Positions 25,803 through 35,861 of a stretch of 64,000 nucleotides of DNA are shown one piece after another. This DNA is from Clostridia bacterium. GTDB lineage: Bacteria > Bacillota > Clostridia > Oscillospirales > CAG-272. Each line of letters starts with the position of its first letter. The first letter of the stretch is position 1. Position numbers and translations under genes: made by a program. The notes beneath the pieces were generated by a model. The model was not told the origin of the DNA, made no database searches, and saw nothing but the letters and a program-made list of their open reading frames with translations. The stretch lies in assembly GCA_017501245.1 (NCBI GenBank), contig JAFVXI010000013.1, positions 271,889-335,888 on the forward strand, given 5' to 3'.

Positions 25803-28800
25803 ATGAAAAGAAGTGCTAAGATCGCAATTCCGCTCCTACTTGTAGTCGTGATGCTCATAAGCGCACTTGCTGTGTTTATCTTCACGGCTAACGCAGTGGA
25901 TGCACAGGAAGCAACTCTCTCCGAGTATACCGTCACCTACGAGGGCGGTGTAGAGAAGAGTAGCGCGTTAGTGAATTCGGAGTCTGGCAGCTTTGCTACG
26001 CTTGCCGCTAAGCTTGCGTCGCTTTCTCCCTCCTCCCCGACAAGGTATATCCTTACCCTTAATAAGGACGTTACCGTCTCGAGCGCCTTCACCGTCTCGG
26101 GAAATGCTAACGCCGAGGTTTGGATCGACCTCGCCGCTCACACCGTCACCTCTACCGTAAACGGTGCGATGATAAACGCTACCGGCTCGGGCATGACTCT
26201 CCGTGTGTTCGGTGAGTTTGCCGCTGACGGCAGCTACGGTAAGTTCACCACCTCCACCTCCTCGGGTGCTATGCTCTCTGTCAGCGGAGGTGCTTACGCA
26301 GACGTTAACTACGTTGACGCAACCTTCGGTGGCAACGCACAAGGCACGGCGATGTTCAAGGCGGACGGCGCAAAGCTCACCGTCGAGCATTCGAACGTAA
26401 CCTATACGGCGGCTAAGCTTGCAACCATGATCGATGCAAAGAACTCCACCGTCAATGTCAAGTACGTTGATGCGCAGATACAGAACGCCATCCTCGTCAC
26501 CGCCTCCTCCTCTAAGGTTTATATTGAAGGCGGCGATATGCTTGGCGACACCCTCGTCAGCACCGACGCTACCAAGTCGAGCGTCGTCGTTCAGGGCAAT
26601 GCGTGCGAGGTCTTCACCGGCTTCAGCATCGGCTCTAAGGAAACCACGGTTGACGTGATCGGCTCCAAGATGGAGATCTATAACGCTATTGCCACCGGCG
26701 AGGCAAGTGCGGCTAACGTCGTATTCTGGTACGGCGACGGCGAGATGTACATCATGGGCCCCGATCCCTCCGCCTTCGGCATGGGTAGCCCTGATTACGT
26801 CTTCACGGCTAACGAGTCCGGTCTTATCTACACGATGGGCATTAATGCGGGCGATAACGTAATTCTCGCAACCGCCGCGAGCGTAGGCTCAAGACCTGTC
26901 GCACAGTATTTCGCTAACCTTGCAGACGCCCTCACCGCAGAGCTTGGCGGCTTCGGCAAGGATATGAGTGCTGCTACCGAAAGCACCGTCCGCGTCATCA
27001 CCCTCCTTGCGGACTGCAACCAGGCGTACGTTTCCAGCTCTCTCGCAGCAGTAAAGGGCTGTGAGAATGCATCTCTCGTCATCGACCTCAACGGCCATAA
27101 GCTCACTATGGCTTCCACCACGGCGAACACCATCGTCACCGTTGCAAATCAGATGCACGCTCTCATCGACGGCCTTGACGTTGATGGCAACAGGGGAAGC
27201 TTCGTCGGCGCAGGCAGATATCAGAGACTTATCTCTTCCCAGCAGGGTTCAGCCGACGGACAGATCAGCAAGCATCTCGTCGTTCAGGTCAAAAACTTTG
27301 ACTTGATCCTTACCGGTCTTTATCACAAGAATGCTGCATCCATCGGCGCCATTCAGGTCACCGGCGGAAATATGATGATCAGCAACGTCACCGCAATTTA
27401 TGAAAACGCTGCAAACATCACCGCAGACACCCTCACCGGCACCAACGCCTCGGATCTTGCAACCATCGTTGCCCTCGGCCACACGAGCTATAACACGGGC
27501 GTTACCTTTATTGACAACCTTAACGTCGTCAACAAGGGCAACAACGGTATGAAGATCACCGCCGTTCTTATGGGAGACGTTGCGCACAGAGTGTTCGCAA
27601 ACGGACTTAAGACCGACGGCGTAGAGACCGTATTCAATCTGGCAAACAAGGATAGCAATGTATATCTTAACGCCTCCACTCTCCAGGCAAACGGCATAGC
27701 CTTCTCCGGCGCGGGTAAGGCAAGCGTTTACGACACCGCTATCACCATTCCCGCCGGAACTATTTCCGAAGGCGGAACCTCTCCCGCATTCTATCGCGGA
27801 GAGAACAACCTCAACGTTATCTACACCGGCGACAGCACCCTCTCCGGCAGCTATACCGCTGAGGAGGGCTACACCTTCAAGGCTATCACCGCCGGAACCT
27901 ATAAGCTCAGCAGCACCTCCAACACTCACAGCATCACCATGCCCGTCATCTTCTCGAACGGCATGATGCTTCAGAGAAACAAGCCCGTCAATATCTACGG
28001 ATATTGTCAGGACGTCGGTGACACTATTAAGGTCACCATCGGAGATAAGACCGCAACCGCAACCGTCGGCTCTGACGGAAAGTGGAAGGCTACCTTCGAT
28101 CCTATGGCGGCGGCGTTCAACCAGACCATCACCGTCAAGCAGCTCGGCAAGGGCGATCCGGATGTTCCCGACAAGAGATTTACGAACGTAAACATCGGTG
28201 AGATCTGGATCATGTCCGGTCAGAGTAACGCATCTCTCGCAGTAGGCCATATGGAGGATCTCAAGGAGTATCAGGCGCTCGTAGACACCCTCGATATCAG
28301 ATCCTTCACCAGCTCCGGCTATTCGCTCCTTCCCGACAAGATGGGCAACGGAAGCTGGAAGGAGGTTACCTCCTCCATTCTCGCACAGACCGCCACCACC
28401 AAGAACTGCGTCTCTGCGGTTCTCTATCCCGCGGTCGTTAAGCTTGCAGTCGAGCTTGGCCCCGAGGTTCCCGTAGGCGCTATCACTATTGCTCAGGGCT
28501 CCACCAAGATCATGACCTGGATGGACTACGAGCAGCTCACCCTCAGAAATCCCGAATTCGCAGCTCTCTACGACGGCTGGGTAGCACAGAACACCCTCCC
28601 CGACAAGGCGCACGGCGCTAATGCTGTCGGAACGGTTCTTTACAACAGACACGTCTATCCTCTCGAGGGCTTCACCGCCGCAGGCGTAATGTGGTATCAG
28701 GGATGCGGAGATCTTACTACCAGATATCTGGGCACGACCTCTACCTATGCGGATTACTTCGAGAGCCTTGAGCTCATTTACAGACGTGCATTCGGCAACA

Positions 28801-29528
28801 ACACCACCGATCTGCCCTTCTACGTAATGCAGCTCGCTCCCTACTCCCGCTCGGATACAGCGAACACCGGTCCTGTTGACACCTTCAAGCTCAATCAGTA
28901 CGACTTCTGCTCCAAGCTCGAGAACACCTATCTCGTCTCCCTCGGCGTTGACGGTATGGCGTTCACCAGCCAGGATACGGCAGGCGGCGCATGGATCCAC
29001 CCTGCGAGAAAGTCTCCCGTAGGTATCAGAACCGCAGATATGATCCTTGCTAACCACTACGGCATCAAGGTTGCAGACGTTTACACCTATCCCACGCCTC
29101 TCTCCGCAGTCAGAAATGACGACGGCTCCGTAACCATCACCTTCGACACCGAGCTTCAGGTCTTCTACGGTGAGGAGGTCATCGGCTTCCAGCTCACCGC
29201 TAACGGCTCGACCTGGAAGGATGCAAAGGGCGTTATCGACGGCAATAAGCTCATCCTCTCCGCAGACGGCATCACCAAGGCCACCGGCGTAAGATACGGC
29301 CTTGGCAGGATCAGAGTCGAGCTTAAGGACGGAACCATCATCCAGGTCAGCGGAGATAATTATTCGCTCTCCGGCTCGGTCTACACCGTTACCGATGCCG
29401 CTACCGGTAAGGATTATAAGATCAATCTCGATTCCACCGACGCAATAAGGAGCATGACTAACGGAAACCTCACGAACGCATCGGGCATTCCCATGCCTCT
29501 CTTTAAGATGGACGTTACCGAGGGATAA
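25803..29528 (+). CDS. large secreted protein with beta-helix-like region and C-terminal sialate O-acetylesterase domain
   Basis: A 1241-residue exported protein. A signal peptide (KRSAKIAIPLLLVVVMLISALAVFIFTANAVDA) leads into about 650 residues of short beta-strand repeats rich in V, T, N and D, with many DLNGHKL- and DLAAHTV-type turns, resembling the parallel beta-helix of pectate lyase-like surface proteins. From about residue 715 comes a sialate O-acetylesterase module: PVIFSNGMMLQRNKPVNIYG (small beta domain), IMSGQSNASLAVGH with the nucleophile near residue 806, GVMWYQGCGD, and IHPARKSPVGIRTADMILANHYG with the catalytic histidine. It would de-acetylate glycans outside the cell. The paralogue at 55047 has the same catalytic module without the beta-helix. 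A lipoprotein gene follows within 20 bases. Confidence 0.88.
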   Translation: MKRSAKIAIPLLLVVVMLISALAVFIFTANAVDAQEATLSEYTVTYEGGVEKSSALVNSESGSFATLAAKLASLSPSSPTRYILTLNKDVTVSSAFTVSGNANAEVWIDLAAHTVTSTVNGAMINATGSGMTLRVFGEFAADGSYGKFTTSTSSGAMLSVSGGAYADVNYVDATFGGNAQGTAMFKADGAKLTVEHSNVTYTAAKLATMIDAKNSTVNVKYVDAQIQNAILVTASSSKVYIEGGDMLGDTLVSTDATKSSVVVQGNACEVFTGFSIGSKETTVDVIGSKMEIYNAIATGEASAANVVFWYGDGEMYIMGPDPSAFGMGSPDYVFTANESGLIYTMGINAGDNVILATAASVGSRPVAQYFANLADALTAELGGFGKDMSAATESTVRVITLLADCNQAYVSSSLAAVKGCENASLVIDLNGHKLTMASTTANTIVTVANQMHALIDGLDVDGNRGSFVGAGRYQRLISSQQGSADGQISKHLVVQVKNFDLILTGLYHKNAASIGAIQVTGGNMMISNVTAIYENAANITADTLTGTNASDLATIVALGHTSYNTGVTFIDNLNVVNKGNNGMKITAVLMGDVAHRVFANGLKTDGVETVFNLANKDSNVYLNASTLQANGIAFSGAGKASVYDTAITIPAGTISEGGTSPAFYRGENNLNVIYTGDSTLSGSYTAEEGYTFKAITAGTYKLSSTSNTHSITMPVIFSNGMMLQRNKPVNIYGYCQDVGDTIKVTIGDKTATATVGSDGKWKATFDPMAAAFNQTITVKQLGKGDPDVPDKRFTNVNIGEIWIMSGQSNASLAVGHMEDLKEYQALVDTLDIRSFTSSGYSLLPDKMGNGSWKEVTSSILAQTATTKNCVSAVLYPAVVKLAVELGPEVPVGAITIAQGSTKIMTWMDYEQLTLRNPEFAALYDGWVAQNTLPDKAHGANAVGTVLYNRHVYPLEGFTAAGVMWYQGCGDLTTRYLGTTSTYADYFESLELIYRRAFGNNTTDLPFYVMQLAPYSRSDTANTGPVDTFKLNQYDFCSKLENTYLVSLGVDGMAFTSQDTAGGAWIHPARKSPVGIRTADMILANHYGIKVADVYTYPTPLSAVRNDDGSVTITFDTELQVFYGEEVIGFQLTANGSTWKDAKGVIDGNKLILSADGITKATGVRYGLGRIRVELKDGTIIQVSGDNYSLSGSVYTVTDAATGKDYKINLDSTDAIRSMTNGNLTNASGIPMPLFKMDVTEG

Positions 29529-29546
29529 GAAAGGAGAAGCGTGACT

Positions 29547-32500
29547 ATGAAAAACAGAATTATATATCTTGCGCTCTCTCTCGTGCTCGTCCTTGCGCTC
29601 GCAGTTGGACTTTCCTCCTGCGACCTCATCGGCGGCGCTACGGGTGGCAGCGACCTTTCGGGCATCTCCTTCAAGGATAAGACCGTCACCTACGACGGAA
29701 GCACCCACGCTATCGAGATCTCGGGCGAGCTTCCCGAGGGCGTTACCGTCGAGTATGAGAACAACAATCAGCAAAACGCAGGCAAATACACCGTAGTTGC
29801 TAAGTTCTATAAGGACGGCGAGTATCTTGAGGGCGAGGATAAGACCGCAACCCTCAGGATCAACAAGGCTTCTCTTGCAGACGCTATGTCGGCGGTCAGC
29901 CTCGAGGGCAAGACCGTAACCTATAACGGCGAGGCTCACAGCATCCTCCTCTCGGGCGCTCTTCCCGAGGGCGTTGCAGTTGAGTATACCGGCAACGGAC
30001 AGACCGAGGTCGGCGTTTACACCGTCGTTGCTAAGTTCACCGTTGATACGGATAATTATTATCCCGTTGCGGATATGAGCGCAGTCCTCGTTATAGAGGC
30101 TGCCGAGGAGGTCATCCCCGAGATCGATCTTTCCGGCATCAGCTTCGAGGGCAAGACCGTAACCTATAACGGCGAGGTCCACAGCCTTGCCATCTCGGGC
30201 ACTCTCCCCGAGGGTGTTACCGTTGAATACGTCGGCAACGACAAGTCGGATGCCGGCACGCACATCGTGGAGGCTAAGTTCTTCTACAACGGCGTCCACC
30301 TTGAGGACGACAACAAGAGAGCAACGCTCAGGATTGAGAAGGCTGTCATCGATATGTCCGGCATCGGCTTTGAGGGCGCAGTCGTTCTTTACACCGGCGA
30401 GGCTCAGAGCCTCAAGATCAGCGGCAGCCTCCCCGAGGGCGTTACCGTTGACTACGTCGGCAACGGTCAGATCGCTGCCGGCACCTATACCGTAACCGCT
30501 AAGTTTACGGTTGACAGAAACTACAAGGCTATCCCCGATATGACCGCAAGCCTCACCATCCTCGGCTCGGAGTACGCTCTCTCTCGCATCGAGCTTCCCG
30601 AAAAGACCGTCGTTTACGACGGCACGGAGTTCAAGCTCTTTATCGATGGCGGCCTCCCCGAGAACATCTCGGTCGAGTACGGCAACAACGGTCACACCGA
30701 TGCGGGCAGCTATATCGTAACCGCTAAGTTCTATTACAAGGGCGAGTATATCTCGGGCGCTGATAAGAGCGCATCCCTCATCATCGAAAAGGCGACTGTT
30801 GATATGAGCGGCGTCAGCTTCGAGGATAAGGTGTTTGACTACGATAAGGAAGCACACACCATCACCGTCTCGGGCGATCTTCCCAAGGGCGTTACCGTTG
30901 AGTATGACGGAAATGTTCAGACCAACATCGGCAGCTACATCGTAACCGCTAAGTTCACCTACGTTGACGCAAAGAATTACAATCCCATCCCCGATATGAC
31001 CGCAAATCTCAAGATCACCTTTGACGGTCAGAGCGAGCTTGACAGCATCGTCTTCGAGGGCAAGACGGTAGTTTACAACAAGGAGGCTCACAGCCTCGCT
31101 ATCGAGGGCAGCCTTCCCTTCGGCGTTAAGGTAGAGTATGAAAACAATGCTCAGACCGAAGCGGGCAGCTATACCGTAGTTGCTAAGTTCTACTACGCAG
31201 GCGACTATATCGAGGGCGCAGACAGATCGGCAACTCTTAAGATCGACAAGGCTGACGTTGATATGAGCGGCGTCGTATTCGAGAGCGCTGAGTATATCTA
31301 CGACGGCGAGGTGCATTCTCTCGTCATCGGCGGCACTCTTCCCGAGGGTGTCAGCGTTACCTTCATCGGCAACGATCACGCCGAGGTCGGTAACTACACC
31401 GTCATCGCAAGATTTACCTACGTTGACGCAAAGAACTACAACGCCATCCCCCAGATGATGGCAAGCCTCGTCATCACCCCCGATCCCACCACCCTCTACG
31501 GCGTGACCTTCGAGGATGCAAGCTTCACCTATAACGGAGAGGCTCACAGCCTTGCTGTTGGCGGCGCATCCTACGACGGAATTACCGTTGAGTACGTTGG
31601 AAACGGACAGGTCACGGTAGGCTCCTACGTTGTCGTAGCTAAGTTCTTCTATAAGGGCGAGTACATCACCGGCGCAGACAAGAGTGCGACCCTCACGATC
31701 GTTCATAAGGACTCCGTCTTTGACGGCGTCAGCTTCGAGGGCAAGACCGTAACCTACAATGGCTCCGAGCATAGCCTCTCCGTTGAGGGCACGCTCCCCG
31801 AGGGCTACACCGTGCTTGAGTACGTCGGCAACGGCGCTGTCAACGCAGGCAGCTACTCCGTAACCGTTAAGTTTGCTTACAACGGCGCTCACGACGCATC
31901 CCGCGATATGGTAGCGACCCTCACCGTCGCACCCGCAGAGCTTCCCGTGATCGACGTAAAGGACCAGACCGTTAACTTCGACGGAAAGAATCATTCGATC
32001 GACTTCGAGGTGGCAGGCCTCCCCGAGGGAGTAAGCATCATCAAGGTCGGCAGGGCAGACTACCTTCCCGGCACGTATAAGTTCACCTTCAGATACAGCC
32101 TCTCCGGAGCTGCTATCGGAAACTATACCGTAGGAGATGACGTTACCGTGATTCTCACCATCAACAACTATTCCGAAACCTACTCTACCGCAGGCCTCGT
32201 ATTCTTAAGCGTTTCGGGCGGATATGCAGTAGACGGCTACAACGGCACCGACGAGGTCGTCGTTATCCCCTCCTCCTATGCGGGCAGGGCTGTCGTAGCG
32301 ATCTCCTCCGTAGCCTTCAGAAACAACTCGGTCGTTAAGAGCGTTATCGTTCCCGACAGTGTAACGGCTATCGGTCAGGGCGCCTTCCTCGGCACTCAGC
32401 TCGAGGAGATCAAGCTTCCCTTCATCGGCGGTAGTAAGGTATCCTCCAACAAGTATCTCGGCTATATCTTCGGCGCATCCTCCTACGTTGCGAACGAGAC

Positions 32501-32882
32501 CTTCGTCCCCGTAACCCTCAAGAGAGTAATTCTCTCGGATGCGTGCACGCTTATCCCCGCTTATTCCTTCCGTGGCTGCGTCAGCCTTGAGGAGGTAGTT
32601 ATCGGCTCGGGCGTTACCGAGATCGGTATCTCCGCATTTGAGAAGTGTACCTCTCTCGGTGCGATCTACATCCCCAAGACCGTAACCAGCATCCCCGCTG
32701 CGGCTAACTACTACAACTCGCCCTTCTTCGACTGTGGCGAGAGCTTCAAGATCTATCTTGAGGCAGAGAGCGTTCCCGCATCCGGCTACGGAGCAATGTG
32801 GAACAAGCTTAGCAAGGATAGCGCTGCAACCGTTATACTTGGCGTAAGCTATGAAGAGTACGTAGCTCTTAAAAATGCGTAA
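29547..32882 (+). CDS. surface lipoprotein with about 11 bacterial Ig-like (MBG-type) repeats and leucine-rich repeats
   Basis: A 1111-residue lipoprotein. The signal ends in the lipobox LSSC (cysteine near residue 25). From residue 36 to about 870 there are about eleven repeats of 70-80 residues of the form GxxFEGKTVTYNGEAHSL, LPEGVTVEYVGNG, AGxYTVVAKF and an alanine/serine-leucine-isoleucine end; the pattern is the MBG-like domain of Firmicutes and Bacteroidetes adhesins. The C-terminal 220 residues are BspA-type leucine-rich repeats (SVIVPDSVTAIGQGAF, LEEVVIGSGVTEIGISAFEKC). Such proteins bind host or particle surfaces. AAAGGAG precedes; GTG six bases earlier is an alternative start. It sits in an operon with the secreted esterase and a shorter paralogue. 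Confidence 0.88.
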   Translation: MKNRIIYLALSLVLVLALAVGLSSCDLIGGATGGSDLSGISFKDKTVTYDGSTHAIEISGELPEGVTVEYENNNQQNAGKYTVVAKFYKDGEYLEGEDKTATLRINKASLADAMSAVSLEGKTVTYNGEAHSILLSGALPEGVAVEYTGNGQTEVGVYTVVAKFTVDTDNYYPVADMSAVLVIEAAEEVIPEIDLSGISFEGKTVTYNGEVHSLAISGTLPEGVTVEYVGNDKSDAGTHIVEAKFFYNGVHLEDDNKRATLRIEKAVIDMSGIGFEGAVVLYTGEAQSLKISGSLPEGVTVDYVGNGQIAAGTYTVTAKFTVDRNYKAIPDMTASLTILGSEYALSRIELPEKTVVYDGTEFKLFIDGGLPENISVEYGNNGHTDAGSYIVTAKFYYKGEYISGADKSASLIIEKATVDMSGVSFEDKVFDYDKEAHTITVSGDLPKGVTVEYDGNVQTNIGSYIVTAKFTYVDAKNYNPIPDMTANLKITFDGQSELDSIVFEGKTVVYNKEAHSLAIEGSLPFGVKVEYENNAQTEAGSYTVVAKFYYAGDYIEGADRSATLKIDKADVDMSGVVFESAEYIYDGEVHSLVIGGTLPEGVSVTFIGNDHAEVGNYTVIARFTYVDAKNYNAIPQMMASLVITPDPTTLYGVTFEDASFTYNGEAHSLAVGGASYDGITVEYVGNGQVTVGSYVVVAKFFYKGEYITGADKSATLTIVHKDSVFDGVSFEGKTVTYNGSEHSLSVEGTLPEGYTVLEYVGNGAVNAGSYSVTVKFAYNGAHDASRDMVATLTVAPAELPVIDVKDQTVNFDGKNHSIDFEVAGLPEGVSIIKVGRADYLPGTYKFTFRYSLSGAAIGNYTVGDDVTVILTINNYSETYSTAGLVFLSVSGGYAVDGYNGTDEVVVIPSSYAGRAVVAISSVAFRNNSVVKSVIVPDSVTAIGQGAFLGTQLEEIKLPFIGGSKVSSNKYLGYIFGASSYVANETFVPVTLKRVILSDACTLIPAYSFRGCVSLEEVVIGSGVTEIGISAFEKCTSLGAIYIPKTVTSIPAAANYYNSPFFDCGESFKIYLEAESVPASGYGAMWNKLSKDSAATVILGVSYEEYVALKNA

Positions 32883-32890
32883 AAGCCAGT

Positions 32891-32913
32891 GCCGCCCCGC
32901 ACGTCGGGGCGGC
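32891..32913 (+). promoter_or_regulatory. GC-rich hairpin between the two lipoprotein genes
   Basis: GCCGCCCCG/CGGGGCGGC perfect 9-bp stem with a 5-base loop. No T-run follows, so it is not a standard terminator; it ends 2 bases before AATGGAG, the ribosome binding site of the next gene, and could stabilise or attenuate the message. Confidence 0.7.
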
Positions 32914-32927
32914 AGAATGGAGAATAA

Positions 32928-34934
32928 ATGAAGCTTAAAAATTCTCTTCTGATCCTGATAGCGCTGCTTCTTGCATTTTCGCTTTGCTTAAGCTCCTGCT
33001 CGGTTTTTGATTCTATCTTCGGCACGGACGAGGAAGAGCCCGACGGTCCCGTGGACGATCCTACGGATGATCCCACCGACGATCCTACCGATGATCCGAC
33101 GGATGATCCCTCTGACGGCCCCACCGACGATCCCGAGCCCGAGATAGAGATCCCGAACATCAATTTCTCAAACGTAAAGCTTGAGCCCTCCGTCGTAACC
33201 TACGATGGCAGAGCGCATTCTATTGAGATAGAGGGCAGGATCCCGAACATCTACGTCACCGTAGAGTACGTCGGCAACGGCGTAACGGATGCGGGAGTGC
33301 ACACCGTCACGGCTCAGTTCTATTACAAGGGCATCTATCTTGAGGGCAAGGATATGACCTCGACCATCACCGTAGAGCCTGCCGAATACGATGCTTACAG
33401 CGTGTTCTTCAACAGTGCGACCGTCGTTTACGACGGAAAGCCGCACAGCATAGCCGTTTCGGGCGAGCTGCCCGAGGGCGTAACCGTTGAATACGTTGGC
33501 AACGGAGCCACGGACGTCGGCGTGCATAAGGTAACGGCGAGGTTCGGCGGCGACTTCAAAAACTATCTTCCCATCCCCGATATGCAGGCGGAGCTGAGGA
33601 TCGTTTCGGGTCCCTCGGCGTTTGCGGGTGCCACTATTCCCGACCTTGCGGTTGAATATGACGGCAAAGCGCACGCACCTGCCGTCACGGGCGTGGGCTC
33701 GGACGTTTCGGTGTCTTATAGCCTCGCAGAGCAGAAGAACGCAGGCGAATATTCCATCACTGCGGCTCTGACCAAGGGCTCGGAGAGCATGGAGCTTGAA
33801 GCAAAAATGCTCATCAAGCCGAAAAAGGTCACCGCCTTTGCGGAGGATAAGACCTTTGCCTACGACGGCAAGGCTCACACTATCCGTCTTTCCTATGGAG
33901 AGGGAGATAAGAACAGTGGCATCGTCGTCACAGAGATAGGAAACTACGCCGTCGCCCCCGGCGTCTATAACGTAGTCTTCCGCTTCTCCTCGCCCGAGGG
34001 CGAGACGGGTAACTTCCTTCCCATACCCGACGTGAGAGCAACGCTTACTATCGATAAGTCCGAGCTTTCAGCGGTCGGCACAGAGGGCCTTATTTACGAG
34101 AGCAACGGCTCGGGCGCATTCGTCGTAGTTGGCTACGAGGGCACGGAGGCATCGGTCGTTATCCCCGAAAAATATACTAACTCTCTCGGCGTCACCGGCA
34201 AGGTCATTAAGATCGGCGGCGGAGCCTTCTCGGGCAATAAGACCATCAGATCCGTCGTTATGCCCGACGATCTCACCACCATCGGCATCAGAGCCTTCTA
34301 CGATTGCCCGTCCTTGAGGAGCGTTACCTTTGGCAAAAACGTCAAGGCGATCGGCGCACTCGCCTTCGCCGAAACGGGGCTGAAGGATATCACCGTTCCC
34401 GACACGGTTGCGGCTATGGGGCAGAGCGTATTCCGCGGCACGAGCCTTGAGAGGATCACTATCCCCTTCATCGGCGGAAGCCGTGAAAGCTCTAACAATT
34501 ATATCGGCTATATCTTCGGCGCGAGCGCATACGGCGCAAACGAGCAGATGCTCCCGACGAGCCTCAAGACGGTCGTCCTCTCGGACAGCTGCAAGCTCAT
34601 CCCCGCCTACTCCTTCTTTGGGGCAAGCTCCATCGAGGAGGTCATCATCGGCTCGGGCGTTACCGAGATAGGTGTCTCCGCCTTCCAGGGCTGTAAGTCG
34701 CTTATCGGACTCTACGTTCCAAGCACTGTGGCGAGCATCCCCGCAAAGGCTCATATCTATAACTCCCCCGTATATCAGTGCGCTTCCGGCCTCGTTATCG
34801 CAACCGACGCTGACGTAAGGCCTGTGGGCTGGGCTCACAACTGTGATATACTGAGCGAGGTCGAAAGGGCTGTGATCAAGCTCTCCCTCACCTACGACGA
34901 ATATCTCGTTTTAGTCAGGGCGTGCAAGTTCTGA
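32928..34934 (+). CDS. surface lipoprotein with MBG-type repeats, aspartate/proline-rich linker and leucine-rich repeats
   Basis: A 668-residue paralogue of the preceding gene. Lipobox LSSC is at the end of the signal peptide (cysteine near residue 24), followed by a low-complexity linker of repeated DDPT units that would hold the domains off the membrane. About four to five MBG-like repeats (VVTYDGRAHSIEIEG, VEYVGNGVTDAG, ATVVYDGKPHSIAVSGELPEGV, KTFAYDGKAHTIRLS) follow, then BspA-type leucine-rich repeats (RSVVMPDDLTTIGIRAFYDC, EEVIIGSGVTEIGVSAFQGC) nearly matching the paralogue at the C-terminus. Probable adhesin. The paralogy and the shared operon indicate tandem duplication. Confidence 0.87.
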   Translation: MKLKNSLLILIALLLAFSLCLSSCSVFDSIFGTDEEEPDGPVDDPTDDPTDDPTDDPTDDPSDGPTDDPEPEIEIPNINFSNVKLEPSVVTYDGRAHSIEIEGRIPNIYVTVEYVGNGVTDAGVHTVTAQFYYKGIYLEGKDMTSTITVEPAEYDAYSVFFNSATVVYDGKPHSIAVSGELPEGVTVEYVGNGATDVGVHKVTARFGGDFKNYLPIPDMQAELRIVSGPSAFAGATIPDLAVEYDGKAHAPAVTGVGSDVSVSYSLAEQKNAGEYSITAALTKGSESMELEAKMLIKPKKVTAFAEDKTFAYDGKAHTIRLSYGEGDKNSGIVVTEIGNYAVAPGVYNVVFRFSSPEGETGNFLPIPDVRATLTIDKSELSAVGTEGLIYESNGSGAFVVVGYEGTEASVVIPEKYTNSLGVTGKVIKIGGGAFSGNKTIRSVVMPDDLTTIGIRAFYDCPSLRSVTFGKNVKAIGALAFAETGLKDITVPDTVAAMGQSVFRGTSLERITIPFIGGSRESSNNYIGYIFGASAYGANEQMLPTSLKTVVLSDSCKLIPAYSFFGASSIEEVIIGSGVTEIGVSAFQGCKSLIGLYVPSTVASIPAKAHIYNSPVYQCASGLVIATDADVRPVGWAHNCDILSEVERAVIKLSLTYDEYLVLVRACKF

Positions 34935-35049
34935 TGCCTGACATAACCGTGTAATTTGAGCTGTAAAGCCATCTTATCGGGCGAAGCGACCGCTTGATAT
35001 AAACCGGGCAAGCCGACCCGTGTCGGCCAAAACGGCTGATCGTATATTA

Positions 35050-35111
35050 AAAAAGAAAAGGGCAGATGCCCCGTTGTGTATTCCACTTCGGCGGTGTCTG
35101 CCTTCTTTTTG
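35050..35111. terminator. bidirectional terminator between convergent genes
   Basis: An imperfect long stem: AAAAAGAAAAGGGCAGA on the left and TCTGCCTTCTTTTT on the right with an internal CCG/CGG pair. Serves the lipoprotein operon and possibly the minus-strand glmM operon. Confidence 0.65.
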
Positions 35112-35192
35112 TGCAAATATGAAAACTACTATTTACATATTTATGGTTTTCCCCTCGGATTTACGGCACGGTCGTTATAATGCAAGCGACTG

Positions 35193-35861
35193 TCAGTTGT
35201 TTATCGGCACGAGGCTGCCGTCCGACTTCAATATGTGCTCCCGAGGCACGAAGCCCCTGACGAAGCACTGAGGATAGATCCTTGCTCCTCTGCCGATTAT
35301 TGCCCCGGGTGCTATAACTGCGCCGCAGCCTATCTCCGCTCCCTCGCCTATGACTGCGCCAAGCTTCCTCAGCCCGGTCTTTATCTCGACCTCACCTGCA
35401 CGCACCGCCACCTCACTCCTGTCTGTCTTGACGTTTGAGGTCACGGCGCCCGCTCCAAGGTGCGCACCCCTGCCGAGAATACTGTCGCCAACGTAGTTGA
35501 AGTGTGGTATCTGGCAGCCGTCAAAGATCACCGAGTTTTTTATCTCTGAGGAGTTGCCGATAACGGCGCCCTCACCAACGATAACTCCTCCGCGGATAAA
35601 CGCCGAGTGCCGCACCTCCGACCCGTGTGAGATTATCGCAGGCGCATTTATTTCCGCTGTGGGCGAGAGCCTTGCAGATCTTGATATCCATATTCCGCGC
35701 CCCGGGCTGACGTATTCCTCCGGGTCTAGGCTCTCTCCGAGGCGCAATATGATATCGCCGAGGCAGGGAAGTATATCCCACGGGTATCTCGTCTTGTATA
35801 GCTCCTCGAGAAGCATCGAGCCTCCGGAGGGGAAAAGCTCTGTTATCCTTAACTCACGCAT
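35193..35861 (-). CDS. left-handed beta-helix acyltransferase, GlmU C-terminal-like
   Basis: A 222-residue protein. After about 60 residues of helical lead, hexapeptide repeats begin (SARLSPTAEINAPAIISHGSEVRHSAFIRGGVIVGEGAVIGNSSEIKNSVIFDGCQIPHFNYVGDSILGRGAHLGAGAVTSN in overlapping blocks), followed by GLRKLGAVIGEGAEIGCGAVIAPGAIIGRGARIYP. The PHFNYVGDS and HLGAGAVTSNVK blocks are those of the acetyltransferase half of GlmU. The gene overlaps the end of glmM by 8 bases, so it probably makes the GlcN-1-phosphate to GlcNAc-1-phosphate step, the reaction after GlmM. No uridylyltransferase domain is present. Confidence 0.8.
   Translation of the reverse strand: MRELRITELFPSGGSMLLEELYKTRYPWDILPCLGDIILRLGESLDPEEYVSPGRGIWISRSARLSPTAEINAPAIISHGSEVRHSAFIRGGVIVGEGAVIGNSSEIKNSVIFDGCQIPHFNYVGDSILGRGAHLGAGAVTSNVKTDRSEVAVRAGEVEIKTGLRKLGAVIGEGAEIGCGAVIAPGAIIGRGARIYPQCFVRGFVPREHILKSDGSLVPINN

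Noticed and set aside
27249-31994. A 1581-codon open frame on the minus strand opposite the esterase and first lipoprotein gene
   Set aside because: It mirrors the codon bias and the repeats of the plus-strand genes; there is no ribosome binding site, no family resemblance, and the plus-strand products have clear signals and domains.
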